From Fodinibius salicampi (GTDB taxonomy: Bacteria > Bacteroidota > Rhodothermia > Balneolales > Balneolaceae), in the NCBI RefSeq assembly GCF_039545095.1, contig NZ_BAABRS010000004.1:124001-188000 (forward strand): DNA of 64,000 nucleotides. The letters run 5' to 3'. Made by a program: the position numbers and the translations under genes. Positions 43,787 through 53,334 of this stretch are shown here, piece after piece. The notes below the pieces were generated by a model that saw nothing but the letters and a program-made list of their open reading frames with translations, did not search any database and was not told the DNA's origin. Numbering within the stretch: the first letter of the stretch is position 1; every line of letters starts with the position of its first letter.

Positions 43787-44998
43787 ATGATAGGAGTATC
43801 AGAGGCTAGTGATATTATTAATGGGATAAAGCTGAAGATAGAGACTGAGAAACTTGATATTTCTGAAACTGTTGGAATGATTCTCCGGGAATCCATAACA
43901 CTGGATAGGGATTTACCCCCTTTCGACCGGGTTATGATGGATGGAATTGCTATTCAGTATGATAAGTGGGAACAGGGGCAGAGCGTGTTTCCGGTAGAGG
44001 GGTTACAAAAAGCAGGGGGACCTAAGCAGGTCATGGATGGTAGCGGACACTGTATGGAAGTTATGACCGGAGCAATATTACCAGGTAAGACGGATACTGT
44101 GATTCGGTATGAGGATATTGAAATCCAGCAGCAGGAAAAAGAAACTGTAGCAGTTATACAAAAAAGTCCGAAAGCAAAGGGACAGAATATCCATCCAAAA
44201 GGAACTAATCGCCCAAAAGGGGATCTGGTAGCGAACGAAGGCATGGTTCTAAGTCCGGCCGAAATTGGGGTAGCTGCTACGGTGGGGAAGACACGGCTGA
44301 ACGTTTCGAGAGTACCGGAAGTGGCCGTTATATCCACTGGCGATGAGCTGGTACCTATCAGCCAGCGTCCGCTTCCCCACCAAATACGTCGATCAAATGC
44401 CTATACAATCTCTGCGGCACTGCGAGAGCTACATATGGAAGCAGAGCTGTTTCATCTGAATGACGATCGTTCTGAGATTTCCAAAAGACTGGATGATATA
44501 CTCAAAAAATTTGAGTTGGTGATTTTAAGTGGAGGCGTCTCCAAGGGTAAATTAGACTATATTCCAGGGATTCTTGAGCAGAAGGGGGTAGAAAAACTCT
44601 TTCATAAAGTGCGACAGCGTCCGGGCAAACCCTTCTGGTTTGGAAAATCTGAGGAGTCCGTGGTATTTGCCCTGCCGGGAAATCCGGTTTCTACTTTTTC
44701 CTGCTGTTACAGGTATGTTATGCCTTGGCTGAAAAAGCAGTTAGGAATAAGTAAAAGAAATCAATTAATGGCTCAGCTTACTGTAAATTATACCTTCGAG
44801 AAAAAGTTAACCTATTTTTTGCAGGTGAAAGTTGAAATTAATGATGAAGGTATTATGAAGGCTACTCCGGTAAAAGGGAAAGGTTCCAGTGATTTAGCCA
44901 ATCTGTGCAAGGGCGATGGCTTTCTGGAGTTGCCGGAAGATCAAGACCATTTTAAGGCCGGGGAAAGCTATCCTCTGTTTCTGTATCGAACTTTATAA
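43787..44998 (+). CDS. moeA: Molybdopterin molybdenumtransferase
   Basis: This enzyme inserts molybdate into adenylylated molybdopterin. The protein has 403 residues. Motifs: RESITLDRDLPPFDRVMMDG, MTGAILPGKTDTVIRYEDI, KGQNIHPKGTNRPKGD, VAVISTGDELVP, ILSGGVSKGKLDYIPGIL and FALPGNPVSTFSC. It is monocistronic and convergent with modC with almost no gap (two bases). Confidence 0.95.
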   Translation: MIGVSEASDIINGIKLKIETEKLDISETVGMILRESITLDRDLPPFDRVMMDGIAIQYDKWEQGQSVFPVEGLQKAGGPKQVMDGSGHCMEVMTGAILPGKTDTVIRYEDIEIQQQEKETVAVIQKSPKAKGQNIHPKGTNRPKGDLVANEGMVLSPAEIGVAATVGKTRLNVSRVPEVAVISTGDELVPISQRPLPHQIRRSNAYTISAALRELHMEAELFHLNDDRSEISKRLDDILKKFELVILSGGVSKGKLDYIPGILEQKGVEKLFHKVRQRPGKPFWFGKSEESVVFALPGNPVSTFSCCYRYVMPWLKKQLGISKRNQLMAQLTVNYTFEKKLTYFLQVKVEINDEGIMKATPVKGKGSSDLANLCKGDGFLELPEDQDHFKAGESYPLFLYRTL

Positions 44999-45000
44999 CT

Positions 45001-45864
45001 TTAAAGTTTATGCTGATAGTTTTTTGATGTAACTCTTAATGAAATAGTAGTACCGATCCGGATATCCGGATTTTTGTCTGGGTCATATGGAATATGTATC
45101 AAACCATGGTGTGATGTTACAACAAGTATATTTTTGTCGAATAGAATATCAATAACTTTAACAACGCCTGGCTTCATATTTTGGGCAGGTTGTGAATATA
45201 TTAGTTCAGCGGGGTTTCCAGTTTGCGCTATTTTTCCCTGATGGAGCGTAATAGCACGGTCTGTGAGCTGTACTATTTCTGCTGGATCGTGCGAGACTAA
45301 GATCATGATTCCATCAAAATTAGAAGAGACGCGTAAGAGATCATGCCGTAACTTTGTTCTCATTTCTGGATCCAGGGCTGAAAGGGGTTCATCTAAAAGC
45401 AGGAGCTGAGGCTGGCGGATGAGGGCACGTCCAAGACCTACCCGTTGTTTTTGCCCCCCGGAAAGAGTAGCTGGTTTTTGATTAGCTATAGAAGTAATAT
45501 CCAGCATCTCGAGAATTTCATGTAGGCGATGGCGATTTACGTCGCCGGAGAAAGCAAATTCCAAATTTTCTTGGACATTCATATTTGGAAATAGGGCATA
45601 ATCCTGGAAAACAAATCCGATATCTCTTTGTTGTGGTGGTCGATTGATATTACGGTCTGAATCAAACCAGAGATTATCGTTAACCTTTAATTTGCCCGAA
45701 TCAGGGGTTATCAGGCCGGCCAGTATTTTTAGTAAGGTAGTTTTACCGGCTCCGGAAGGCCCCAATATACCTATATTTTCCTGAGCGTCTATTTGAAGAT
45801 TGATCTCCAAATATGGAGTAGGTCCCCCTGGATTGAGTTTTTTATAAACAGAGCACTGGATCAT
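45001..45864 (-). CDS. modC: Molybdate ABC transporter ATP-binding protein
   Basis: The protein has 287 residues. Walker A is GPSGAGKTTLLK, signature LSGGQKQRVGLGRAL, Walker B LLLLDEPLSALD. A C-terminal TOBE-type domain (about 220-280, MKPGVVKVIDILFDKNILVV) binds oxyanion or senses it. The ATG overlaps the modB stop (ATGA). This is the last gene of moaA-modABC. Confidence 0.93.
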   Translation of the reverse strand: MIQCSVYKKLNPGGPTPYLEINLQIDAQENIGILGPSGAGKTTLLKILAGLITPDSGKLKVNDNLWFDSDRNINRPPQQRDIGFVFQDYALFPNMNVQENLEFAFSGDVNRHRLHEILEMLDITSIANQKPATLSGGQKQRVGLGRALIRQPQLLLLDEPLSALDPEMRTKLRHDLLRVSSNFDGIMILVSHDPAEIVQLTDRAITLHQGKIAQTGNPAELIYSQPAQNMKPGVVKVIDILFDKNILVVTSHHGLIHIPYDPDKNPDIRIGTTISLRVTSKNYQHKL

Positions 45865-46496
45865 AAAAAATTGATGTTTCTGTAATGTTGGTAAGAGTGG
45901 ACAGCAAGTAACACCAGCAGAGAAAAAATAAGCAGTATAAGGGAGTAAGAATTGGCAGCTGCATAATTCATGCTTTCCACCTCGTTATATATTGCTATAG
46001 AAGCCACTCTTGTTTTGCCCGGTATATTTCCGCCAATCATAAGAACCATACCAAATTCACCAATGGTATGCGCAAATGACATTACAATACCTATCAGGAT
46101 GGAAGGCTTTATGTTTGGAATCATTACTTTATAAAACGTGGTAACTTTAGACTTCCCGAGGGTAAAAGCAGCATCTTGAAAGTTTTGGGGTAAGTTTTCA
46201 AGACCGGATAGTATTGGATTCATCATAAAAGGGAGGCTATAAATGATGGACCCCGCAACTAGGCTTGTAAAACTAAAGGCTAAATTTGATTCGCTTAAAG
46301 CAATCAGCATATAGAAACCGAGGACAGTTGGAGGTAAGACAAAAGGCAAATTGATCAGCGATTTCAAAAGCGGAGTTATTCCTGAGCTATAAAAAAAGAT
46401 ATAGCAACAAAGAGGGATACTTGCCGCTAAAAGTATAATCGTTGTGACCGTGGCAAGTTCAAGACTTAAAATAAATGGATACCAGAATGAGTCCAT
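45861..46496 (-). CDS. modB: Molybdate ABC transporter permease
   Basis: The protein has 211 residues with about five transmembrane helices. The EAA loop is AAFTLGKSKVTTFYKVMIPNI, followed by GIVMSFAHTIGEFGMVLMIGG, typical of ModB/CysT permeases. I chose ATG at 46496, which follows the modA stop by one base; an upstream start would overlap modA by 66 bases. Confidence 0.93.
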   Translation of the reverse strand: MDSFWYPFILSLELATVTTIILLAASIPLCCYIFFYSSGITPLLKSLINLPFVLPPTVLGFYMLIALSESNLAFSFTSLVAGSIIYSLPFMMNPILSGLENLPQNFQDAAFTLGKSKVTTFYKVMIPNIKPSILIGIVMSFAHTIGEFGMVLMIGGNIPGKTRVASIAIYNEVESMNYAAANSYSLILLIFSLLVLLAVHSYQHYRNINFL

Positions 46497-46497
46497 A

Positions 46498-47283
46498 TCA
46501 GTATTTTTTTGGAGGATTTTTATAACCAAACTGTTGGAAAACACACTGTGCCCGTTTGCCAAAAAGATAGTCCATAAATAATTCAGCCCGATGTATTTGG
46601 CGATCCTGATTATCTTCTTGTTGGATTATTACAGCCCCGTGGGGAATTTTGAGTGGTAGTACCTTCCAATGGCCCTTTTCCCTTAATTGTGTCATATCAA
46701 TTGCAGAGGATGAACTAAAAGCTGCACTTACTTGGTCTGAGAAAATAAATTGATTAACCTGGGTTACATTTTCTCCAAATACTAGTCTTTCCTGAACATG
46801 TTGATATAGCTCATTTTCTTTCAGCCATTGCTTGGCTGCTTTACCAAATGGGGCAAACTTCGGATTGGCAATAGCTATATTTTGCTGTTGATTCTTTTGT
46901 AGGATGTCTTCAGCTGATTTCCCTAATAGCGGTGTGTTACTCCAGAATACCAGTGATCCTAAAGTGAATATCTGAGGTTCGAAAAACGTTTTACCTTGTT
47001 CAAATACTTTTTGAGGATATTGGAGATCTGCCGACAGGAAAAGATCATAGGGAGCGCCGTGTAGAATTTGGGTTGCAAGAACACCGGAAGATGCACTAAT
47101 GAGTTCAACGTCAATTTCGTATTGGTCTTCGAATGCTGCTGTGACTTCTTCCAGGGGGACTTTAAGGCTGCTGGCTACGGCAACAGTTAACTTACCGGAA
47201 TGCTTTGGAACAGATCCTAAATAGCTACCTACTAAAAGCAGACAGGCCAAGAGTGCCAAATTTATTCGGTGTATTGATATCAT
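46498..47283 (-). CDS. modA: Molybdate-binding periplasmic protein
   Basis: The protein has 261 residues. A signal peptide (LALLACLLLVGSYLG) precedes the binding fold: LTVAVASSLKVPLEEV, ISASSGVLATQILHGAPYDLFLSAD, FAPFGKAAKQWL and VSAAFSSSSAID. The motif SSGVLATQI with GAPYDLF is the oxyanion site of ModA-type proteins. It is 43 bases downstream of moaA. Confidence 0.94.
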   Translation of the reverse strand: MISIHRINLALLACLLLVGSYLGSVPKHSGKLTVAVASSLKVPLEEVTAAFEDQYEIDVELISASSGVLATQILHGAPYDLFLSADLQYPQKVFEQGKTFFEPQIFTLGSLVFWSNTPLLGKSAEDILQKNQQQNIAIANPKFAPFGKAAKQWLKENELYQHVQERLVFGENVTQVNQFIFSDQVSAAFSSSSAIDMTQLREKGHWKVLPLKIPHGAVIIQQEDNQDRQIHRAELFMDYLFGKRAQCVFQQFGYKNPPKKY

Positions 47284-47326
47284 TGACAGGAATTTATTTG
47301 ATAGATGTGGAAGTCATACTACTCTA

Positions 47327-48328
47327 TTATCCACCAATTACCGACATGGACTCTTGGAGTTTTTCTTTTCTTCTCTTTTCAGCCTCAAACCCATCTTTGG
47401 GCCGCTGTTTAAAGGTATGTTTGAAGAGATTACTGATTTCTTCGTCACTGGCTCCATCCCGGAGAATATCCTTGATGTTAAGAACACCACTATCATAGAG
47501 ACAGGTTTTAAGGGTGCCTTGGGAATCGATGCGTATTCGATTACAAGTCCCGCAAAATGTACGGCTATAAGCCGCGATAATACCTAGTTTTCCCCTGTAG
47601 TTGGGAACCTTGTAGTTGGTGGAGGTAGAGTGGGGGCCAGAGGATATCGTTTTTAAATTGGGATATTCATCTTTGAGATGATTCAGGATTTTGTCGTATG
47701 TCCAGGTAAGTTTCGAGCCATTCCCGCCTTTTCCATTAAAGGGCATTTCTTCAATAAACCGTACCGACAGGTCATATTGCTGCGTAAGTTCGGCCAAGGG
47801 GATGATATCTTCAATATTTTCATCCTCCATCACTACTGTATTTATTTTAAAGGGAATAGAGCTCTTTTTAAGGAGATAGAAAGTTTCAATCACCTGATCG
47901 AATTGATCTCTTCGTGTAATTGATTTAAACCGGTCAGGATCGAGTGTGTCAAGACTCAGATTGACAGAGGTAATCCCTATTTCTTCCAGGCGTGAAATAT
48001 AAGGGGCCAGAAGAGTGCCATTTGTAGTGATGGCAATCTTTTTAAGCTTTTTATTCTTGCTAATTGTGGATATAAAATCAATTAGATCTTTTCGTACAAA
48101 GGGTTCACCCCCGGTTATGCGAATCTTAGAAATTCCCAGCCCTGTTAGAATATTGATGATACGCTCGAGTTCTTCGTAGGATAAGATCTCCTCACGGGGT
48201 AAAAAATTAATGCCCTTGGCCGGCATACAGTATTTGCATCGCAAATTACATCGATCCGTCACCGATAAGCGAAGATAGGTAATAGGCCGACCGTGATTAT
48301 CATAGATAACAGAATGATCAGTATTCAT
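47327..48328 (-). CDS. moaA: GTP 3',8-cyclase (radical SAM)
   Basis: This enzyme starts molybdopterin synthesis by rearranging GTP. The protein has 333 residues. The radical-SAM cluster is CNLRCKYC near residue 27, a SAM region is ITGGEPFVRKDL, the second [4Fe-4S] uses CGTCNRIRID and GTLKTC, and the C-terminus ends in SVIGG, the Gly-Gly that the family needs for activity. It heads a moaA-modABC transcript. Confidence 0.96.
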   Translation of the reverse strand: MNTDHSVIYDNHGRPITYLRLSVTDRCNLRCKYCMPAKGINFLPREEILSYEELERIINILTGLGISKIRITGGEPFVRKDLIDFISTISKNKKLKKIAITTNGTLLAPYISRLEEIGITSVNLSLDTLDPDRFKSITRRDQFDQVIETFYLLKKSSIPFKINTVVMEDENIEDIIPLAELTQQYDLSVRFIEEMPFNGKGGNGSKLTWTYDKILNHLKDEYPNLKTISSGPHSTSTNYKVPNYRGKLGIIAAYSRTFCGTCNRIRIDSQGTLKTCLYDSGVLNIKDILRDGASDEEISNLFKHTFKQRPKDGFEAEKRRKEKLQESMSVIGG

Positions 48329-48428
48329 TAGGTAATTATATTAATTTAATTCTAATAAATACTAAATATAAATAATTATTTATCTATAACAACCTTATAT
48401 AATAACAAAAAAATACTAATAACTAATA

Positions 48429-48436
48429 TTAATTAA
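48429..48436. promoter_or_regulatory. TTAATTAA word upstream of moaA
   Basis: It lies within ACTAATATTAATTAAGG, 101 bases before the moaA start. It resembles words upstream of nirB, moeA/mobA and amt. Tentative. Confidence 0.22.
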
Positions 48437-48536
48437 GGTAATGTTAATTTGAATAAAATACTTAATGTGGTGGCAATAGGAAGAGTCATTTTTATGCTAT
48501 TGATTTATATATTTGAAGTATTGTGGGCAAGCTTTT

Positions 48537-49481
48537 TTATACTTCCGCTTTTCCTATAACATTCAAGGTCTTTTGAAGACCTGTTTCCGCCACCGACTGC
48601 AGGTCTCGTTCCCAATAATCAGGATTATATAGTTCAAGAGATACACAGCCTGTATATCCCGTTGACTTTAGATCCTTTAGTGATTGAACAAGAGGAAGTA
48701 CGCCATCACCGGGGAACACCCGATGCTTGTCTTCGAGCTTTTCAACAGAAGGGCTATCCGGAGCATCAGCAAACTGAAAGATGGCAATCATATCTCCGTT
48801 TAACAGTTTTAATCCCTCAAAACCTCCTCTGCTAATATGCATATGGAACGTATCTGGAATGACCTTGGCTTCAACATGATTAGCATTCAGGGCAACAGCT
48901 GCTGCTTCTCCCAGCGTTTTAAGTGGGAAGAATTTGACAAAGACGATAGCAGGATGAATCTCATATTCCTGAACTCCTATCTCAATGATATCCCTGTAGC
49001 GGTCGGCCACCCACTTTAAATCATAATTTTCGCCTACCGTATTGGGAATCGTCTGGATGTGTTTTGAACCTATGTCAGAGGCCATACGCATTCTCCGGCG
49101 GGTATCCTGTAATGATTCTTCCCACTGTTCCCGGGTGGGAGGGAGCGCATTCCAAAGACCAATCACACTGGGTACGAACATACCCCGATCCTTAATTTCC
49201 TGCCCCAATTTATTCAGATCCCCTCCATTTTCTTCAAACTCTTGCAGTTCATTATCCCAGGGTTCAATAGCATCGTAACCGGCTTCGGAAGCGATGCGAA
49301 CTTTATCTTTTAGTGAAGCGGGACGGATAGTGGCAGTATCCAAGCAAATAGGCCAGGGACTTCGACCATCCTGATATCTTTTCTCCTGCTTCTTCGGCAC
49401 GCTGGACTTGCTGATCCCCAGAGCGGATACTGAACCTCCCATTAAACCTGCCCCCAGTGTAATAAATTTTTTACGATCCAT
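48537..49481 (-). CDS. Exported TIM-barrel sugar-phosphate isomerase/epimerase-like protein
   Basis: The protein has 314 residues. The start MDRKKFITLGAGLMGGSVS is a Tat-like or lipid-less export signal with RK and a hydrophobic stretch. The barrel follows (xylose-isomerase-like TIM fold): GYDAIEPWDNELQEF, VPSVIGLWNALPPTREQW, VIPDTFHMHISRGGF, GCVSLELYNPDYW. Metal-ligand Glu, Asp and His of this fold are visible (EPW, DTFH, LELY). The substrate is not clear. It sits between the Moco cluster and rarA without an operon partner. Confidence 0.78.
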   Translation of the reverse strand: MDRKKFITLGAGLMGGSVSALGISKSSVPKKQEKRYQDGRSPWPICLDTATIRPASLKDKVRIASEAGYDAIEPWDNELQEFEENGGDLNKLGQEIKDRGMFVPSVIGLWNALPPTREQWEESLQDTRRRMRMASDIGSKHIQTIPNTVGENYDLKWVADRYRDIIEIGVQEYEIHPAIVFVKFFPLKTLGEAAAVALNANHVEAKVIPDTFHMHISRGGFEGLKLLNGDMIAIFQFADAPDSPSVEKLEDKHRVFPGDGVLPLVQSLKDLKSTGYTGCVSLELYNPDYWERDLQSVAETGLQKTLNVIGKAEV

Positions 49482-49662
49482 GAATCTGTGTTCTCTTATT
49501 TATTGTTGTCATTGTATATATGGTTGCTAAGGTATTAAGTAAAACCAAATTCGGATAAGTAGTACGTTATCAATATATTTTTTGAATGGAAACATACATA
49601 TTATGAGTTGGATTTTGAGAAAAAATCGAGCCAACTCAAAATGAAGAATTGGAAATTGATTC

Positions 49663-51042
49663 ATGGATCTTTTTGAAGAGGAAGAAATGACCGATACATC
49701 TGGAAGCGGTAATGATTTCGTTAATCCGCATGAACCCTTGGCTACCCGCATGAGGCCCCGTTCGCTGGAGGAGTTTGTGGGTCAAAAACATATTGTGGGT
49801 GAGGGTAAGATGTTGCGGCGTATGATAGGGTCTGGCGTTATAGGGTCGCTTATTTTTTACGGTCCGCCCAGCTCGGGTAAAACGACGCTAGCACACGTTA
49901 TTTCCAGGGAAATTAATGCCCAATATGTTGAACTGAATGCTGTATTGGATGGGATTAAAGACCTGCGGGAAGTGGTGACAAAGGCCGAAAAGATTCAGCA
50001 GATGAATGGCCGTAAGACCATCCTGTTTGTGGATGAAATTCACCGGTGGAATAAGGCGCAACAGGATGCCTTATTGCCTCACCTGGAGTCGGGAATTATC
50101 ACGCTCATTGGGGCTACTACCGAAAATCCTTTTTATACCATGGTTGGTCCGTTGCTTTCCCGATGTCAGCTGTTTGAGCTTTATGATCTGACCAAAGACC
50201 ATGTGCTGACGATGATTGATCGGGCCCTGAATGAGGATCAAAGAGGGCTCGGTAAGAGGAATATAGAGGTGACCGAAGCAGCAAAAGATCATCTGGCAGA
50301 CTTTGCTGCGGGGGATATTCGCAATGCTCTTAATGCCTTGGAGGTAGCCGTATTGTCAAGTGAGCCGGACGAGGATGGCGTTATACACATTGACCTTGAA
50401 ATCGCTAAGGAATGTATTCAAAAACGCAGTGTGCGCTATGATGGAACCGGTGATGAGCACTATCATTTTGCCTCGGCTTTTATTAAATCCATGCGCGGAT
50501 CCGATCCAGATGCGGCACTATACTGGATGGTAGCCATGCTGGAAGGAGGAGAGGATCCGAACTTCCTTTTTCGGCGGATGCTCATCCTGGCTTCAGAAGA
50601 TGTGGGGATGGCGGATCCGCATGCACTTACCGTTGTTAATTCGGCTCATGAGGCTTTTACCAAGTGTGGGATGCCGGAAGGACTCTACTTTTTAGCCCAT
50701 GCCTGTATTTACCTTTCGTTGACGCCCAAAAGTAACAGTACGGGAGCTGTCTTTTCGGTTCGCAGTGAAATTAAAAATAATGGCATTGGCACTGTGCCTC
50801 CGCATCTGCGTGACAAAACGGCTAACTCTAAGCAATCGCGTTACCTGGGAGTGGAAAATGCTTCGGATGATTATATCTATCCGCATTCCCATGATCACCA
50901 TTGGGCTCCCCAGCAGTATTTACCGGAAGAAGTGACCGGATCCTCTTGGTACGAACCCGGAAATATCGGACGAGAGAAAAAGCTCTGGAAACGCCTGGAA
51001 GCTATTAAAGAGGCTTATGCTAAAGCCCGGGAAAAAGAATAG
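49663..51042 (+). CDS. rarA: Replication-associated recombination protein A (AAA+ ATPase)
   Basis: The protein has 459 residues, a clamp-loader-like ATPase acting at stalled forks. Motifs: LATRMRPRSLEEFVGQKHIV, Walker A GPPSSGKTTLAHVI, Walker B LFVDEIHRWNKAQQDALLPH, sensor 1 ATTENP, and later GDIRNALNALE and the tetramerisation region with ALYWMVAMLEGGEDPNFLFRR, split here as ALYWMVAMLEGG and FLFRR. The acidic leader before MTDTSG at 49684 leaves two possible starts. Confidence 0.95.
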   Translation: MDLFEEEEMTDTSGSGNDFVNPHEPLATRMRPRSLEEFVGQKHIVGEGKMLRRMIGSGVIGSLIFYGPPSSGKTTLAHVISREINAQYVELNAVLDGIKDLREVVTKAEKIQQMNGRKTILFVDEIHRWNKAQQDALLPHLESGIITLIGATTENPFYTMVGPLLSRCQLFELYDLTKDHVLTMIDRALNEDQRGLGKRNIEVTEAAKDHLADFAAGDIRNALNALEVAVLSSEPDEDGVIHIDLEIAKECIQKRSVRYDGTGDEHYHFASAFIKSMRGSDPDAALYWMVAMLEGGEDPNFLFRRMLILASEDVGMADPHALTVVNSAHEAFTKCGMPEGLYFLAHACIYLSLTPKSNSTGAVFSVRSEIKNNGIGTVPPHLRDKTANSKQSRYLGVENASDDYIYPHSHDHHWAPQQYLPEEVTGSSWYEPGNIGREKKLWKRLEAIKEAYAKAREKE

Positions 51043-51101
51043 GGACCAGACCCTGTCAAGTATCCAGTCCCTGCTAAGTGATCATCAAACTAATTGCACT
51101 T

Positions 51102-52547
51102 CTATTGGTTGTTTATATCAATTTTTAATGTTTGTTCTTTAAGTAGCGTGAGTTCCTGTTCGATATCCAGATCAAGCATATCCCTGGCTTCATTAACTCC
51201 CCAAAAGTCGGGATAGGCCGAGGTGCCGTGTTCATTTCTGTCAAGCCCGTGCAATTCTTCCGCTTCTGAAACGCGAAGTCCGGAGTAAACATCTATGGCT
51301 TTAAAAACGGCAAGGGCCGTTCCCGCTGTCCAGCCAAAAATTGCCAATACTCCCACTGATTGAATAAGAAGCTGATAAGCAGATCCGCCAAAAAATAAAC
51401 CAATTAAGGATGTGGAATAAGGTGCCTGTGCAAAAAGTGCGACCGCCAGTGTCCCCCATACTCCCGCAAAGCCATGTACGGGTATAGCTCCTACTGGATC
51501 ATCAATGCGGGCATATTCAAGGATTTTTGTACCATAAAACATTACTCCACCTCCAATGCATCCGATAATTAAGGCAGAAGTGGGAGAAACAACCGCACAC
51601 CCCGCGGTAATAGATACCAGTCCGGCTAATGCACCATTCAGTGTATACCCCAAATCTGGTTTCCCAATTTTGATCCAGGCTATCACCATTGCAGTAATAG
51701 CTCCTCCAGCAGCAGCAAGATTTGTAGTAACAGCAATGCGGGCAAAGGAAATATCGGCTCCCAGCGTACTACCGGGATTAAAACCGAACCACCCAAACCA
51801 CAATATGAATACTCCAAGAGTACCAAATGCCATACTGTGACCTGGAATTGCATTTACTTTTCCTTTGACAAATCGTCCAATGCGGGGCCCCAAAATATAA
51901 GTACCGCTAAGTCCGGCCCAGGCACCAACGCCATGTACCACTGTTGATCCGGCAAAATCATAAAATCCCAGATCAGAGAGCCAGCCACCGCCCCAGACCC
52001 AATGTCCAACGACCGGATAGATTAAGGCCGTTATACAGACGGTATAGATAAGATAACTGGTAAATTTAGTGCGTTCTGCCATAGCACCGGAAACAATAGT
52101 GGCTGCTGTCGCAGCAAACATCGCCTGGAAGAACCATTCTCCATACATCCAGGCATTTAGAGAACCATCGGGTTGGATAGCGTCAGAGAGGAAAAAGTTG
52201 CTAAACCCGACGATTCCCCCAATATCTGAGCCGTACATCAGGCCAAAACCTACTGCCCAAAAAATGACCGTACCAATTCCAAAATCCATCATGTTTTTCA
52301 TCATGATATTGGCAACATTCTTAGCCCGGGTGAAGCCAGTTTCAATAAGGGCAAAACCCGCCTGCATAAAGAATACCAGAAATCCGGCAATCATAATCCA
52401 CAGCAGGTCGGTAAACGTTTTGTTATTTGCGGTCTCCAGTATTTCGATTGTAGAGGAAAGGAAAACGGTATCGTCAGCCAATATGCCTTTGGGAAGACAC
52501 AAAACCAGTAATCCCAATGACAAAATAATTTTAGCGAACTTAATCAT
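51102..52547 (-). CDS. amtB: Ammonium transporter (Amt/MEP/Rh family)
   Basis: The protein has 481 residues with a cleavable signal (LSLGLLVLCLPKGILA) and about 11 transmembrane helices. Signatures: DLLWIMIAGFLVFFMQAGFAL, ETGFTRAKNVANIMMKNMMD, the pore-gating WVWGGGWLSDLGFYDFAGS stretch and GFAGVWGTLAVALFA with the pore histidines. A cytoplasmic tail of about 50 residues is acidic. No glnK/glnB lies beside it, although amtB-glnK pairs are common. It fits nitrogen scavenging next to the nitrate island. Confidence 0.95.
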   Translation of the reverse strand: MIKFAKIILSLGLLVLCLPKGILADDTVFLSSTIEILETANNKTFTDLLWIMIAGFLVFFMQAGFALIETGFTRAKNVANIMMKNMMDFGIGTVIFWAVGFGLMYGSDIGGIVGFSNFFLSDAIQPDGSLNAWMYGEWFFQAMFAATAATIVSGAMAERTKFTSYLIYTVCITALIYPVVGHWVWGGGWLSDLGFYDFAGSTVVHGVGAWAGLSGTYILGPRIGRFVKGKVNAIPGHSMAFGTLGVFILWFGWFGFNPGSTLGADISFARIAVTTNLAAAGGAITAMVIAWIKIGKPDLGYTLNGALAGLVSITAGCAVVSPTSALIIGCIGGGVMFYGTKILEYARIDDPVGAIPVHGFAGVWGTLAVALFAQAPYSTSLIGLFFGGSAYQLLIQSVGVLAIFGWTAGTALAVFKAIDVYSGLRVSEAEELHGLDRNEHGTSAYPDFWGVNEARDMLDLDIEQELTLLKEQTLKIDINNQ

Positions 52548-52652
52548 TTGCCATATTCAATTAGTTTTTTGTATTTATTTACCTCTTATTATAATGAATA
52601 ATAAATTAATTGCAAAAATAAATAACATTTAAAATTTAAAATAACTTAATTA

Positions 52653-52660
52653 TTAATTAA
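52653..52660. promoter_or_regulatory. TTAATTAA word upstream of amtB
   Basis: It lies within ACTTAATTATTAATTAAAAA, 106 bases before amtB and about 105 before the divergent FMN reductase. It resembles the words before nirB, moeA/mobA and moaA. Confidence 0.22.
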
Positions 52661-52764
52661 AAAATTTAAAATCCCCTAATAATAATTGTATAGAAGGTAG
52701 GGAAAATAGTTTTGCTTTGTAAATAGTATTTTTAGCTTAAGCAGAAACAAGGTGCATACTTTTT

Positions 52765-53334
52765 ATGATAGATTTGCAAATTATAAGCGGGACAGATCGG
52801 CCGAATTCAAATGCACTTCGCGTATCGAATTATTTGCAAAAGAGATATAAAGACGAAGGAGTTGAGGCAGGAATAATTGATCTACAGGATTTTCCCACTG
52901 GGCAAGTTACGGGAGGGAAATATGGACAGGAGCTTCCTGTTGTTGATGCTTTTGTAGACAATGCGGTACAGGCAGATGGACTCGTGATTGTTTGCCCGGA
53001 ATATAATGGAGGGTATCCTGGTATATTGAAGCTATTCATTGATTACCTGCCCTTCCCCGGCAGTTTGAATAAAAAACCTATTGCTTTGGTGGGAGAGGCT
53101 AATGGAGATTTCGGAGCGCTTCGCGCAGTAGAACAACTACAGCAAGTTGTAGGCTATAGAAATGCTCATGTTTTTCCCGAACGGGTTTTTATTCCACGTA
53201 TTAACAAAAACTTCGATGATGAAAATGGGATAAAAGATTCCTTTCAACAGGAGTTGATGGAGTCTCAAATAAAGAATTTTATCCCTTTTGTACGTGATTT
53301 CAAGGAGCCGGTAGTATCCTCCAGCCAAAACTAA
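52765..53334 (+). CDS. NAD(P)H-dependent FMN reductase-like flavoprotein
   Basis: The protein has 189 residues with a flavodoxin-like fold. The start LQIISGTDRPNSNALRVSNY binds FMN phosphate, and PEYNGGYPGILKLFIDYL is the family signature near residue 76. Related enzymes reduce FMN, quinones or azo dyes; the substrate is unknown here. The stop overlaps the convergent response regulator's end by four bases. Confidence 0.88.
   Translation: MIDLQIISGTDRPNSNALRVSNYLQKRYKDEGVEAGIIDLQDFPTGQVTGGKYGQELPVVDAFVDNAVQADGLVIVCPEYNGGYPGILKLFIDYLPFPGSLNKKPIALVGEANGDFGALRAVEQLQQVVGYRNAHVFPERVFIPRINKNFDDENGIKDSFQQELMESQIKNFIPFVRDFKEPVVSSSQN

Noticed and set aside
51041-51072. AGGGAC...GTCCCT hairpin after rarA
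   Set aside because: Only six pairs with a 20-base loop and no T-run; too weak to call a terminator.
52069-52632. A 187-codon plus-strand open frame
   Set aside because: It is antisense to the amtB signal and first helices and extends into the leader; no family resemblance.
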